From NCBI RefSeq assembly GCF_001673155.1, contig NZ_LZLE01000267.1, positions 1 to 34,901 of the forward strand: DNA of 34,901 nt, read 5' to 3'. Every line of letters starts with the position of its first letter. Positions within the stretch are counted from its first letter, which is position 1. The translations under genes and the position numbers were made by a program. The DNA comes from Mycobacterium sp. 1423905.2. GTDB lineage: Bacteria > Actinomycetota > Actinomycetes > Mycobacteriales > Mycobacteriaceae. Below the pieces are notes generated by a model. The model was given only the letters and a program-made list of their open reading frames with translations, ran no database searches and was not told where the DNA came from. Of the stretch, positions 15,200-23,013 are shown one piece after another.

Positions 15200-15670
15200 C
15201 TTCGGGGGCAGTGGAACCCTAGCGTCATTGCCTGCCCACCTCACCGCGAAAACGGGTGCCTGTCGTGTGAGGTAGGCAAAAAGTGGACCGTCTGTGCAGG
15301 GACCGGTGTGACCGGTGGGAACGACACACCCTTTCGGCCTGATGTGACGATTTTCTCTTTTTGGTGATTTCTAAGATTCTCTTATTGAAATGTTTATTGG
15401 ATGACACGGTCGGACAGCCGCGTCCTGAGGTGAATGCCCTGTTCATGGGCCATGCCGGAACCGCGACCGCCCCACCGCGAAAATATGGCTGCACAACTTT
15501 TCTGAGCGTCCGGTAAGTGGTGTGAGTGATGTGGGTTACATCGTAGAATTCGTGATCTTTTCAAAACCAATTCGGCTATTAAACTCGCCGAAACGCGTGC
15601 CCGGATCCGGGTCGCACACCTGCGTCGCAACCAACTGCCGCAGGGTAAAGAAAGCAGAGGCGGTGCCAGC
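15200..15670. promoter_or_regulatory. Long regulatory intergenic region upstream of the beta-propeller gene
   Basis: A 471-base gap without a gene. It holds an imperfect inverted repeat (15233-15244/15267-15278, one mismatch), a GACCGGTG direct repeat spaced 9 bases (15301 and 15310), and a strikingly AT-rich block at about 15349-15402 (roughly a quarter G+C) with TTCTCTT twice (15353 and 15377). In M. tuberculosis the Rv1057 promoter is a known target of the two-component regulator TrcR, which binds AT-rich DNA, so this block is a candidate site. Confidence 0.6.
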
Positions 15671-16777
15671 GTGAGCGATGTGAACGGTCAGCGAGTCGAG
15701 GTTTTGGGCTTCGACGACGCAGGGGATCTTCCGATCGCCGTGCAAGTCCGCGTGGACAGCGGTCCGATCAGCGGCATCGCGCTCACCGCCGACGGTCATC
15801 GCCTGCTGGTCACCAACTACCGCGACGACAGCGTTTCGATCGTCGACTCCGACACCTGCCGTGTGGTGGACACCGTCGCCGGCATCCCGGAACCCGGCGG
15901 GCTCACGGTAGCCGCCGGACGGGCATACTTCAGTTGCGCGTCGGCCACATACGACTCCATCCAGGTCGTCGACCTGGCCACGAACACGGTCACCGCGACC
16001 TACCCGCTCGCGCTCAACGTCAGCGATTTCGCGGTCAGCCGCGACGGCAAGCACGTCTATGTGACCCGCAACGGCGCGCGCGGGGCCGACGTTGCTGTCC
16101 TGAACACCATGACCGGCGCAGTGCAACCCATCGAGCTGGCCTCCGCGCCCGGCGTCACCGCAGAGTGCGTGTCGCTCAGCCAAGACGGCACCCGCCTCTA
16201 CGTCGGTGCCAACGGCCCCTTCGGCGGCCGCATCGTCGTCATCGACACCGGTGTCGCGCAGAGCCGTCCGCGTCGAAGCCGGCGCAGCGAGGCGCACTCG
16301 CCGTTGCGGGTGCTGGGCACCATCGACATCGGTCTGCTCATCCGCGACATCGCGATCAGCCCCAGTGGCGGTACCGCTTATGTCGCCAGCTGCGGCCCTG
16401 ACTTCGGCGCCGTGCTCGACATTGTCGACACCCACACCAACAAGGTGATCAATACCCGCAAGTTCTCTGAGATCGGCGGGGTGCTGACCGGGCTGACCCT
16501 CAGCCAGGACGGCACTCGTGCCTACCTGATCAGCGACGACAGTCTGACTTTGGTGTCCACCCTCACCCAGGACATCGTCGGCTCCGTCACCGCGACCGCG
16601 CAGCCTTCCTGCGTCGTCGAAAGCCCGGACGGCCAGCACCTGTACGTCGCCGACTACGCAGGCACGGTCACCGTGGTGCCGGTCGCCTCCGATGTTGGGC
16701 CCGCGGCGCTTCCGGCCGGCAGGTCGGCCGAATTCACCGCGGCTGAGCTGCTGGAATATCAGCCCGCCTTCGCCTGA
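15671..16777 (+). CDS. Rv1057-like beta-propeller protein
   Basis: A 368-residue protein made of repeated YVTN-type propeller blades: LTADGHRLLVTNYRDDSVSIVD, VSRDGKHVYVTRNG, LSQDGTRLYVGANG, ISPSGGTAYVASCG, LSQDGTRAYLISDD and SPDGQHLYVADYAG. No signal peptide is evident. Mycobacterial Rv1057 is a stress- and macrophage-induced seven-bladed propeller of unknown ligand. The GTG start is supported by AGAGG about 10 bases upstream. The frame is open further up but has no ATG or GTG. An unusual Arg-rich insert (residues 199-206, RPRRSRRS) interrupts a loop between blades. It lies alone behind a long regulatory region. Confidence 0.9.
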   Translation: MSDVNGQRVEVLGFDDAGDLPIAVQVRVDSGPISGIALTADGHRLLVTNYRDDSVSIVDSDTCRVVDTVAGIPEPGGLTVAAGRAYFSCASATYDSIQVVDLATNTVTATYPLALNVSDFAVSRDGKHVYVTRNGARGADVAVLNTMTGAVQPIELASAPGVTAECVSLSQDGTRLYVGANGPFGGRIVVIDTGVAQSRPRRSRRSEAHSPLRVLGTIDIGLLIRDIAISPSGGTAYVASCGPDFGAVLDIVDTHTNKVINTRKFSEIGGVLTGLTLSQDGTRAYLISDDSLTLVSTLTQDIVGSVTATAQPSCVVESPDGQHLYVADYAGTVTVVPVASDVGPAALPAGRSAEFTAAELLEYQPAFA

Positions 16778-16905
16778 GAAACGGCGGACATAGACTGGGT
16801 TGAGCCCGGTTGTCCCGGGTCTCTCATGACTTGGCGCGGCGATGGCATTCGCCCCACCGCAGGGTGAGGCGGTGCTGCGCGTGAACCCATAAAGGCGGTA
16901 CGTCG

Positions 16906-18537
16906 ATGTACAGCACGATGCAGGACTATCCGTTGACGGTGGCCGCGATCATGCGGCACGGCTGCGGTGTGCACGGGGCCCGCACGGTCACCACGGCCAC
17001 CGGGGACGGTTACCGGCACAGCACTTACCGCGAGATCGGCGAACAGGCCGCTCAGCTAGCAAACGCGTTGCGCGGTATGGGCATAACTGGAGACGAGCGG
17101 GTGGCCACCTTCATGTGGAACAACGCCGAACACCTGACGGCTTACCTCGCGGCGCCGTCGATGGGTGCGGTGTTGCACACCCTCAACATCCGGTTGTTTC
17201 CCGAGCAGATCGCTTATGTCGCCAACGAGGCCGAGGATCGCGTCTTGATCGTCGATCTCTCCCTGGCCAAACTGCTCGCGCCGGTGCTGGGCGACCTCGA
17301 CACGGTGCACACCGTGATTGCCGTGGGCGACGGAGACACCGCGGCGCTCGAGGAATCCGGCAAGACCGTGCTGCGCTACGCCGAGGTGCTCGACGGCGAG
17401 TCAACCGACTTCGACTGGCCCACCATCGACGAGAGATCCGCGGCCGCAATGTGTTACACCAGCGGCACCACCGGCAACCCGAAAGGTGTTGTCTACAGCC
17501 ACCGTTCCAGCTTTTTGCACACGATGGCGGCGTGTACCACCAACGGCATCGGGATCGGCGCAAGCGACCGGGTGCTGCCGGTCGTACCGATGTTCCATGC
17601 CAACGCGTGGGGGCTGCCTTATGCGGCGCTGATGGCGGGCGCCGACCTGGTGTTGCCCGACCGTCACCTCGACGCGCGGTCCCTGATCGACATGGTGGAG
17701 ACCCTGCGACCGACCGTGGCCGGTGCGGTGCCCACCATCTGGAACGACGTCCTGCATCACCTGGACAAGGACCCCGGCCACGACATGTCCTCGTTGCGCC
17801 TCGTCGCCTGCGGCGGATCAGCGGTGCCGGTGTCCCTGATGCGCGCCTTTGAAGACAACCACGGCGTGCAGATCCGGCAGTTGTGGGGTATGACGGAGAC
17901 CTCACCGCTGGCGACCATGGCCTGGCCGCCGCTGGGCAGCCCCGAGGACCAGCATTGGGCCTTCCGCGGCACCCAAGGCCAACCGGTGTGCGGTGTAGAG
18001 ATGCGCATCGTCGACGACCAAGGCGGGGTGCTGCCCAACGACGGCGAAGCGGTCGGTGAAGTGGAGGTCCGCGGTCCGTGGATCGCCGGCTCGTATTACC
18101 GGGGACACGACGAGTCGAAGTTCGACGCCGGCTGGTTGCGCACCGGGGATGTCGGACGCATCGACCAACACGGGTTCGTCACGCTGACCGATCGCGCCAA
18201 GGACGTCATCAAATCAGGCGGGGAATGGATTTCGTCGGTGGAGTTGGAGAACAGCCTGATCGCGCATCCGGATGTGGTGGAAGCCGCCGTCGTCGGGGTG
18301 CCCGACGAGCGTTGGCAGGAACGCCCGCTGGCCGTCGTCGTGCCGGGTGAGAATTCGTCCGTCAGCGCCAGCGATCTGCGGAAGTTTCTGTCCGACAAGG
18401 TTGTTCGCTGGTGGCTGCCGGAACGGTGGGCATTCGCGCAGGAGATCCCGCGCACCAGCGTGGGCAAGTACGACAAGAAGACGATCCGCGCTCGCTACGC
18501 CGAGGACGCCTACGACGTGATCGAGGTCCGCGACTAA
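16906..18537 (+). CDS. fadD14: Long-chain fatty-acid CoA ligase FadD14-like
   Basis: A 543-residue ANL-superfamily adenylating enzyme. It should activate a fatty acid via acyl-AMP and load it on CoA. Seen: the P-loop YTSGTTGNPKG (184-194), the LWGMTETSP aromatic/A5 motif, the GWLRTGDVG (A7) motif, KDVIKSGGEWIS (A8), and the catalytic Lys K521 in PRTSVGKYDKK near the end. All key residues are present and the length equals that recalled for Rv1058. AAAGG lies upstream of the ATG. The amidotransferase gene follows after 16 bases, so the two may be co-transcribed. Chain-length preference cannot be read from the sequence. Confidence 0.93.
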   Translation: MYSTMQDYPLTVAAIMRHGCGVHGARTVTTATGDGYRHSTYREIGEQAAQLANALRGMGITGDERVATFMWNNAEHLTAYLAAPSMGAVLHTLNIRLFPEQIAYVANEAEDRVLIVDLSLAKLLAPVLGDLDTVHTVIAVGDGDTAALEESGKTVLRYAEVLDGESTDFDWPTIDERSAAAMCYTSGTTGNPKGVVYSHRSSFLHTMAACTTNGIGIGASDRVLPVVPMFHANAWGLPYAALMAGADLVLPDRHLDARSLIDMVETLRPTVAGAVPTIWNDVLHHLDKDPGHDMSSLRLVACGGSAVPVSLMRAFEDNHGVQIRQLWGMTETSPLATMAWPPLGSPEDQHWAFRGTQGQPVCGVEMRIVDDQGGVLPNDGEAVGEVEVRGPWIAGSYYRGHDESKFDAGWLRTGDVGRIDQHGFVTLTDRAKDVIKSGGEWISSVELENSLIAHPDVVEAAVVGVPDERWQERPLAVVVPGENSSVSASDLRKFLSDKVVRWWLPERWAFAQEIPRTSVGKYDKKTIRARYAEDAYDVIEVRD

Positions 18538-18553
18538 CGCTAACGTCGAGCCC

Positions 18554-19423
18554 ATGTGTCGACTCTTCGGCCTGCACGCCGGTACCGACGTCATCACCGC
18601 GACGTTCTGGCTGCTCGACGCCCCGGACAGCCTGTCCGAACAAAGCCGGCGCAACCCGGACGGCACGGGACTGGGCGTCTTCGACGCACACGGGTCGCCC
18701 CAGCTGCACAAGGAACCCCTGGCCGCCTGGCAAGACGCCGACTTCGCGACCGAGGCCCATCAGCTCTCCGGCACGACCTTCATCGCCCACGTCCGTTATG
18801 CGACCACGGGTGCGCTGGACGTCCACAACACCCATCCCTTCCTGCAAGACGGCCGGATTTTCGCGCACAACGGAGTGATCGAGGGGTTGGACGTCGTCGA
18901 CGCGCGGCTGCGCGAGCTCGGCACCGCCGACCTGGTGTTGGGCCAAACCGATTCCGAGCGGGTGTTCGCGTTGATCACCGGGTCGATCCGCGCGCACAAC
19001 GGTGACCAGACCGCCGGGGTCGTCGCGGCCGCCGAATGGATCGCCGACAACGTAGCGGTCTACGCGGTCAACATTCTGCTCAGCACGGCCACCGACATGT
19101 GGGCGCTGCGCTACCCGGAGGCCAACAAACTCTACTACTTGGACCGACGCAAGCCTGGCGAGTCACGATTTCACCTGCGCACCAAGCGGATTCGCGCACA
19201 GTCCGAGCATCTGTGCGCGCGGCCGTCGGTCGTGTTCGCCACCGAACCGATGGACGACGACCCGGGCTGGACGATGATCAACCCCGGCGAACTCATCCAC
19301 GTCGACGCCGTACTGCACATCACCCGCACCCTGGTGTTGCCGAGACCGCCGCACCATCAGGTCCAACGATCCGAGCTGAGCCCGCCGGTGCACTCCGCGC
19401 AGCACCCGGCGGCGAACGCCTGA
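18554..19423 (+). CDS. Class II glutamine amidotransferase-like protein (Rv1061-like)
   Basis: A 289-residue Ntn-type glutaminase domain. After removal of Met, Cys2 (MCRLFG) would be the N-terminal nucleophile, as in GATase II enzymes. HVRYATTGALDVHNTHPF and AHNGVIEG supply the Arg/His and Asn/Gly of the glutamine site. No synthetase domain is attached, so the ammonia acceptor must be elsewhere or the protein may hydrolyse another amide. It lies between fadD14 and a patatin gene as Rv1061 does, but the H37Rv neighbours Rv1059 and Rv1060 are absent. Its closest relatives, the YafJ-like amidotransferases, are poorly characterised. Confidence 0.9.
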   Translation: MCRLFGLHAGTDVITATFWLLDAPDSLSEQSRRNPDGTGLGVFDAHGSPQLHKEPLAAWQDADFATEAHQLSGTTFIAHVRYATTGALDVHNTHPFLQDGRIFAHNGVIEGLDVVDARLRELGTADLVLGQTDSERVFALITGSIRAHNGDQTAGVVAAAEWIADNVAVYAVNILLSTATDMWALRYPEANKLYYLDRRKPGESRFHLRTKRIRAQSEHLCARPSVVFATEPMDDDPGWTMINPGELIHVDAVLHITRTLVLPRPPHHQVQRSELSPPVHSAQHPAANA

Positions 19424-19447
19424 CCCCGGCTGGCAGAGTAAGGAACC

Positions 19448-20314
19448 GTGGCAACCAGACGTGCGCTTGTGCTGGCCGGCGGCGGAATCGCCGGAATAGC
19501 CTGGGAGATCGGTATTTTGCGCGGGATCGCCGACGAATCACCGGCGGCGGCCCGGTTGCTGCTGAACTCCGATGTGCTGGTCGGGACGTCGGCCGGCTCG
19601 GCGGTGGCGGCCCAGATCAGCAGCGATTGCCAGTTGGCAGAGCTCTTCGACCGCCAACTCGCCGAGACGTCGGCCGAAATCGATCCCGGTGTCGACATCG
19701 AGGCCATCACCGAACTGTTCCTTCAGGCTTTGCAGACGGCGCCGGGTGAGCGGCGCGACAAGGCCACCCAACTGCAGCGCATCGGGGAGGTGGCCCTGGC
19801 GACCGAAACCGTTTCAGAGTCGTTGCGACGCAATGTGATTGCTCAGCGCCTGCCAACTCAGAACTGGCCGGATCGGGAGTTGCGGATCACCGCGATTGAC
19901 ACCGCCACCGGGGAATTCGTTGTCTTTGACCGGGATTCAGGTGTCGCTCTGGTCGACGCGGTCGCCGCCAGCTGCGCGGTTCCCGGGGCGTGGCCGCCGG
20001 TGACCATTGCCGGCCGGCGCTACATGGACGGTGGCGTCAACAGCTCGATCAACCTCGCGGTTGCCGACGACTGCGACCAGGCAGTGCTGCTGGTGCCGGG
20101 AGCGGCCGATGCGCCGTCGCCGTTCGGCCCCGGCCCCGCAGGTGAGATAGCCGCGTTCGACGGCGCCACCTTCACCGTCTTCGCCGACCAGGATTCGTTG
20201 GCCGCGTTCGGTTCCAACCCGCTCGACCCGCGCTGCCGCATCGGTTCAGCCACGGCGGGCCGCGCGCAAGGCCGGCGCGAAGCCCGCAGGCTGGCAACGT
20301 TTTTGGGCGTCTGA
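19448..20314 (+). CDS. Patatin-like phospholipase (Rv1062-like)
   Basis: A 288-residue patatin-fold acyl hydrolase with a Ser-Asp dyad. GGGIAG (11-16) forms the oxyanion hole, GTSAG carries S48, and DGG carries D194 in RRYMDGGVNSS. No signal peptide is present, so it probably acts on lipids from the cytosol. It starts with GTG behind AAGGA. It is convergent with a second patatin gene, and only one base separates the two stop codons. The substrate (phospholipid or neutral lipid) is not determined. Confidence 0.92.
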   Translation: MATRRALVLAGGGIAGIAWEIGILRGIADESPAAARLLLNSDVLVGTSAGSAVAAQISSDCQLAELFDRQLAETSAEIDPGVDIEAITELFLQALQTAPGERRDKATQLQRIGEVALATETVSESLRRNVIAQRLPTQNWPDRELRITAIDTATGEFVVFDRDSGVALVDAVAASCAVPGAWPPVTIAGRRYMDGGVNSSINLAVADDCDQAVLLVPGAADAPSPFGPGPAGEIAAFDGATFTVFADQDSLAAFGSNPLDPRCRIGSATAGRAQGRREARRLATFLGV

Positions 20315-20315
20315 G

Positions 20316-21392
20316 TCAGGCGCCTTCGATCGCGGTCTGGCCGGGCTCTTCGGGCGCGCCGCTTTCGAACGCGTCCAGTGCCCGGCTGGCCAGTTCGCGG
20401 CCGGCTTCGATGACCTCCACGGCGCGGTGGAATTCCAGGCTGCGGCAGGTGGTGCGCGGCACCTCGATCAGCAGGTCGGGCGGATAGGTCGCCAGAGTGT
20501 GACGCGCCAAAGCCGATTGGGCGATGTCGATCGTGCGGTTCATCACGTCGAAGCTGCCGAGTTTGGGCATCTCGGGAGGATCGTCATCGGTGACGACCGG
20601 ATCGTCGTGGTCGTCGACATCGGGTGATTCGTCGTCGGACTCGAAGTCCGGAACCGTGGCACCGAACCGGCTGAGCAGGGCCCGAGCCGTCGGGCGGTCC
20701 AGCAGTGCCTTGGCGGCGTTGGTGTCGAACAACGCTGTGGTGCTGCGCATCATGCGGTTCAGCCACTCGGCAGTGACGCCGGGCTCGGCGTCGCGGGTGG
20801 CGCCGGCTTCGCTGCCGTTCAGGCTCACCGCGATGGTCAGGTCGGCGTTCGCGGCCGCGATCGGCGCCATGGGCAACGGATCCAGAATCCCGCCATCGGC
20901 CAGCAGCCGCCCGTCCACCTCGGTGGGTGCGATCACTCCGGGAATCGCGATGGACGCGCGGATGGCCACGTCGAGTGGACCGCGCTGAAACCACACCGAT
21001 TTGCCGGCCAGCAGATCGGTGGCCACCGCGGTGTACGGAATGGGCAGTTCGTCGATGGTCACCGGGCCCAAGATGTCGCGCACCGCATCCAGGATCTTCT
21101 CGGCCCGCAAGACTCCGGCCGCGGTCAGCGACGGATCCAGGAGCCGCAAGATGGTGCGCTGGGTCAGCGACGTCGCCCACTGCGCCCATTCCTCGAGCCG
21201 GCCGGCGGCTTGCACACCCCCGACCAGTGCCCCCATCGACGACCCGGCTATCCCGACGATGTCGTACCCGCGCTCCTCCAGCGTCTGGATGACGCCGATG
21301 TGGGCGTAGCCGCGGGCCCCACCGCTGCCGAGCGCCAATGCCACGCGCGTCCCCGACGACCCGTGCGGGCGCAGCGGTACCGCTACCGACAT
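20316..21392 (-). CDS. Patatin-like phospholipase (Rv1063c-like)
   Basis: A second patatin, of the bacterial RssA/NTE-like type. Numbering from the ATG at 21392 (358 residues, close to the 360 recalled for Rv1063c), LGSGGARG (21-28) is the oxyanion loop. GSSMG holds the nucleophile S52, and DGG holds D166 in LLADGGILDPLP. The C-terminal third is acidic (DDESPDVDDHDD) and probably flexible. An in-frame ATG at 21446 would add 18 residues, and neither start has a well-spaced ribosome site. It should hydrolyse a membrane or storage lipid. It faces the Rv1062-like patatin and diverges from nothing, as lpqV upstream runs the same way. Confidence 0.9.
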   Translation of the reverse strand: MSVAVPLRPHGSSGTRVALALGSGGARGYAHIGVIQTLEERGYDIVGIAGSSMGALVGGVQAAGRLEEWAQWATSLTQRTILRLLDPSLTAAGVLRAEKILDAVRDILGPVTIDELPIPYTAVATDLLAGKSVWFQRGPLDVAIRASIAIPGVIAPTEVDGRLLADGGILDPLPMAPIAAANADLTIAVSLNGSEAGATRDAEPGVTAEWLNRMMRSTTALFDTNAAKALLDRPTARALLSRFGATVPDFESDDESPDVDDHDDPVVTDDDPPEMPKLGSFDVMNRTIDIAQSALARHTLATYPPDLLIEVPRTTCRSLEFHRAVEVIEAGRELASRALDAFESGAPEEPGQTAIEGA

Positions 21393-21473
21393 CCCCTCAT
21401 TGTGCTTGCCCGCAGCACCGCCTACCGATCCGGTTGGCACTTTCATGCAGCCCTGATCGCAATTGCGGGCACG

Positions 21474-21929
21474 CTAGCCGCATTCGCCGTTGGCCGCCGC
21501 CGACGCCGCCACGATCACCGCGGACTGCCGTGCCGGGCTCAGGTCTGCCCAGCGAACGTTCCACGTGCCGGCAACGCCGGACGACGACGCCTGCACCATC
21601 GCCAGGTAGGGCTCGATGACCCCTTGTCCCGAACCCGGCTGCCCGTCCATCCACTGCTTGGCGGCATGGCAGGCCTGGAAATACTCTTCTTCGGTCGAAT
21701 CGGCGGGAACGTCGACCTTCGTCGTCACGCCGGTGGGAGAGATGCCGATGGCGCCGGGCGGCAGCGAACTACCCGGGCTGGCCGACGGGCCGGTCGCGGT
21801 GGAGGAGGGGGCCGGTTTGCCGCTGCCGCCTCCGTGGGCACAGCCCGACAAGCAAGCGACGACCAACACCAAGCCCCACCAGGTGGGGCGACGACGACAC
21901 CGGCGCACGCTTCCCAATCTATGCAACAC
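21474..21929 (-). CDS. lpqV: Lipoprotein LpqV
   Basis: A 151-residue lipoprotein. A basic N-region (RRCRRRP) is followed by a hydrophobic stretch and the lipobox LSGC with C30. After a Gly/Ser/Pro-rich linker (31-65) comes a compact domain with EEEYFQACHAAKQWMDGQPG and WADLSPARQSAVIVAAS. Two cysteines (in FQACH and the terminal GECG) could form a disulfide. The role is unknown, and surface anchoring follows from the lipobox. The symbol rests on position between the Rv1063c and Rv1065 homologues and on the recalled length of about 139. A few codons at the N-terminus may be over-called. Confidence 0.88.
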   Translation of the reverse strand: MLHRLGSVRRCRRRPTWWGLVLVVACLSGCAHGGGSGKPAPSSTATGPSASPGSSLPPGAIGISPTGVTTKVDVPADSTEEEYFQACHAAKQWMDGQPGSGQGVIEPYLAMVQASSSGVAGTWNVRWADLSPARQSAVIVAASAAANGECG

Positions 21930-22027
21930 TGGCCAGCGTGATGGAGCGCTTCGGATTTTGCGAGTGTTGTCGGCCCTGACGCGCCGCCGCTCGACCTATC
22001 CGATTCCACACACTTTGGAGCTCTCCC

Positions 22028-22615
22028 ATGGCCATGCCCGTCTCCATGGCGCCCCGGTCCGCCGCACTGCGGCCGCTGAGCAGTCCGTCCTCGGGCCCCA
22101 CTCGGCTGCGCGTGCCCGATCTGCTGCACGCCACCGATCAGGCCGCCGACGACGTGCTCAGTGGACGCTGCGATCACCTGCTGCCGCACGGCGGTGTGCC
22201 CGAGGCCGAGCGCTGGTTCACCCGCATCCACGGTGACGACGAGCTGGACATCTGGCTGATCAGTTGGGTCCCGGGCCGCGCCACGGAGTTGCACGACCAC
22301 GGCGGTTCGATCGGTGCGCTGACCGTGCTGTCCGGGTCGCTCAACGAATACCGTTGGGACGGCAGGGGTCTGCGGCGCCGCCGGCTCGACGCCGGGGACC
22401 AGGCCGGGTTTCCGTTGGGGTGGGTGCACGACGTGGTCTGGGCGCCCCAGCCCGTTCCGGAGCCAGTGCGTCGCGCGCAGTCCGGGTTGGGGCCGACGCT
22501 GAGCGTGCACGCCTACTCCCCGCCGTTGACCGCGATGTCCTACTACGAGGTGACCCCGCGCAACACTTTGCGCCGGCAGCGCACCGAACTGACCGACCAG
22601 CCCGAAGGGCCGTGA
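22028..22615 (+). CDS. Cysteine dioxygenase type I family protein (Rv1065-like)
   Basis: A 195-residue cupin enzyme of the cysteine dioxygenase family, which uses Fe(II) and O2 to oxidise the cysteine thiol to sulfinate (related members act on mercaptopropionate). The metal ligands are visible as H89 and H91 in ELHDHGG and H134 in GWVHDVVW. The catalytic-type Tyr is probably in SVHAYSPP. ALTVLSGSLNEYRW is the first cupin turn. The stop overlaps the start of the rhodanese gene by one base (TGATG), a clear sign of translational coupling and of a shared role in sulfur metabolism. cbs and metB lie 9-11 kb further along. Confidence 0.9.
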   Translation: MAMPVSMAPRSAALRPLSSPSSGPTRLRVPDLLHATDQAADDVLSGRCDHLLPHGGVPEAERWFTRIHGDDELDIWLISWVPGRATELHDHGGSIGALTVLSGSLNEYRWDGRGLRRRRLDAGDQAGFPLGWVHDVVWAPQPVPEPVRRAQSGLGPTLSVHAYSPPLTAMSYYEVTPRNTLRRQRTELTDQPEGP

Positions 22616-23013
22616 TGAGCCGCATCGATCAGGTACTCGCCGCCGCCCGCGGCAGATACCGCCGCCTACCCGCCGCAGAGTTGCCCGACGCGCTGCGCCG
22701 CGGCGCGGTGCTTGTCGACATCCGGCCGCACGCCCAACGCGCCCGCGAAGGCGAGGTGCCCGGGGCGCTGGTGATCGAACGCAACGTGTTGGAGTGGCGC
22801 TGCGACCCGACCAGTGCGGCCCGGTTGCCCCAAGCCGCCGGCGACGACGTCGAGTGGGTGATCCTGTGCTCGGAGGGCTACACCTCCAGCCTGGCAGCGG
22901 CCGCGTTGCTCGACTTGGGCTTGCACCGCGCTACCGATGTGGTCGGCGGATATCACGCGTTGGTGGCCGCAGGTGTCTTGGGCGACCTTGCCCTACCCGC
23001 TGTCACCGGGTGA
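22615..23013 (+). CDS. Rhodanese-like domain protein (Rv1066-like)
   Basis: A 132-residue single rhodanese domain that should carry sulfane sulfur on its active-site Cys, C85 in the loop LCSEGYTS. VLVDIRP (33-39) and EGEVPGALVIERNVLEWR are the CH2-type elements before it, and DVVGGYHALVAAG ends the fold. The ATG shares its A with the stop of the cysteine dioxygenase gene. The pair may divert cysteine sulfur to sulfite or persulfide pools. Its last 21 bases overlap, in the opposite strand, the end of the large membrane hydrolase gene. Confidence 0.92.
   Translation: MSRIDQVLAAARGRYRRLPAAELPDALRRGAVLVDIRPHAQRAREGEVPGALVIERNVLEWRCDPTSAARLPQAAGDDVEWVILCSEGYTSSLAAAALLDLGLHRATDVVGGYHALVAAGVLGDLALPAVTG

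Noticed and set aside
15536..16639. 367-codon minus-strand frame opposite the beta-propeller
   Set aside because: It is antisense to clear propeller repeats and has no independent signature.
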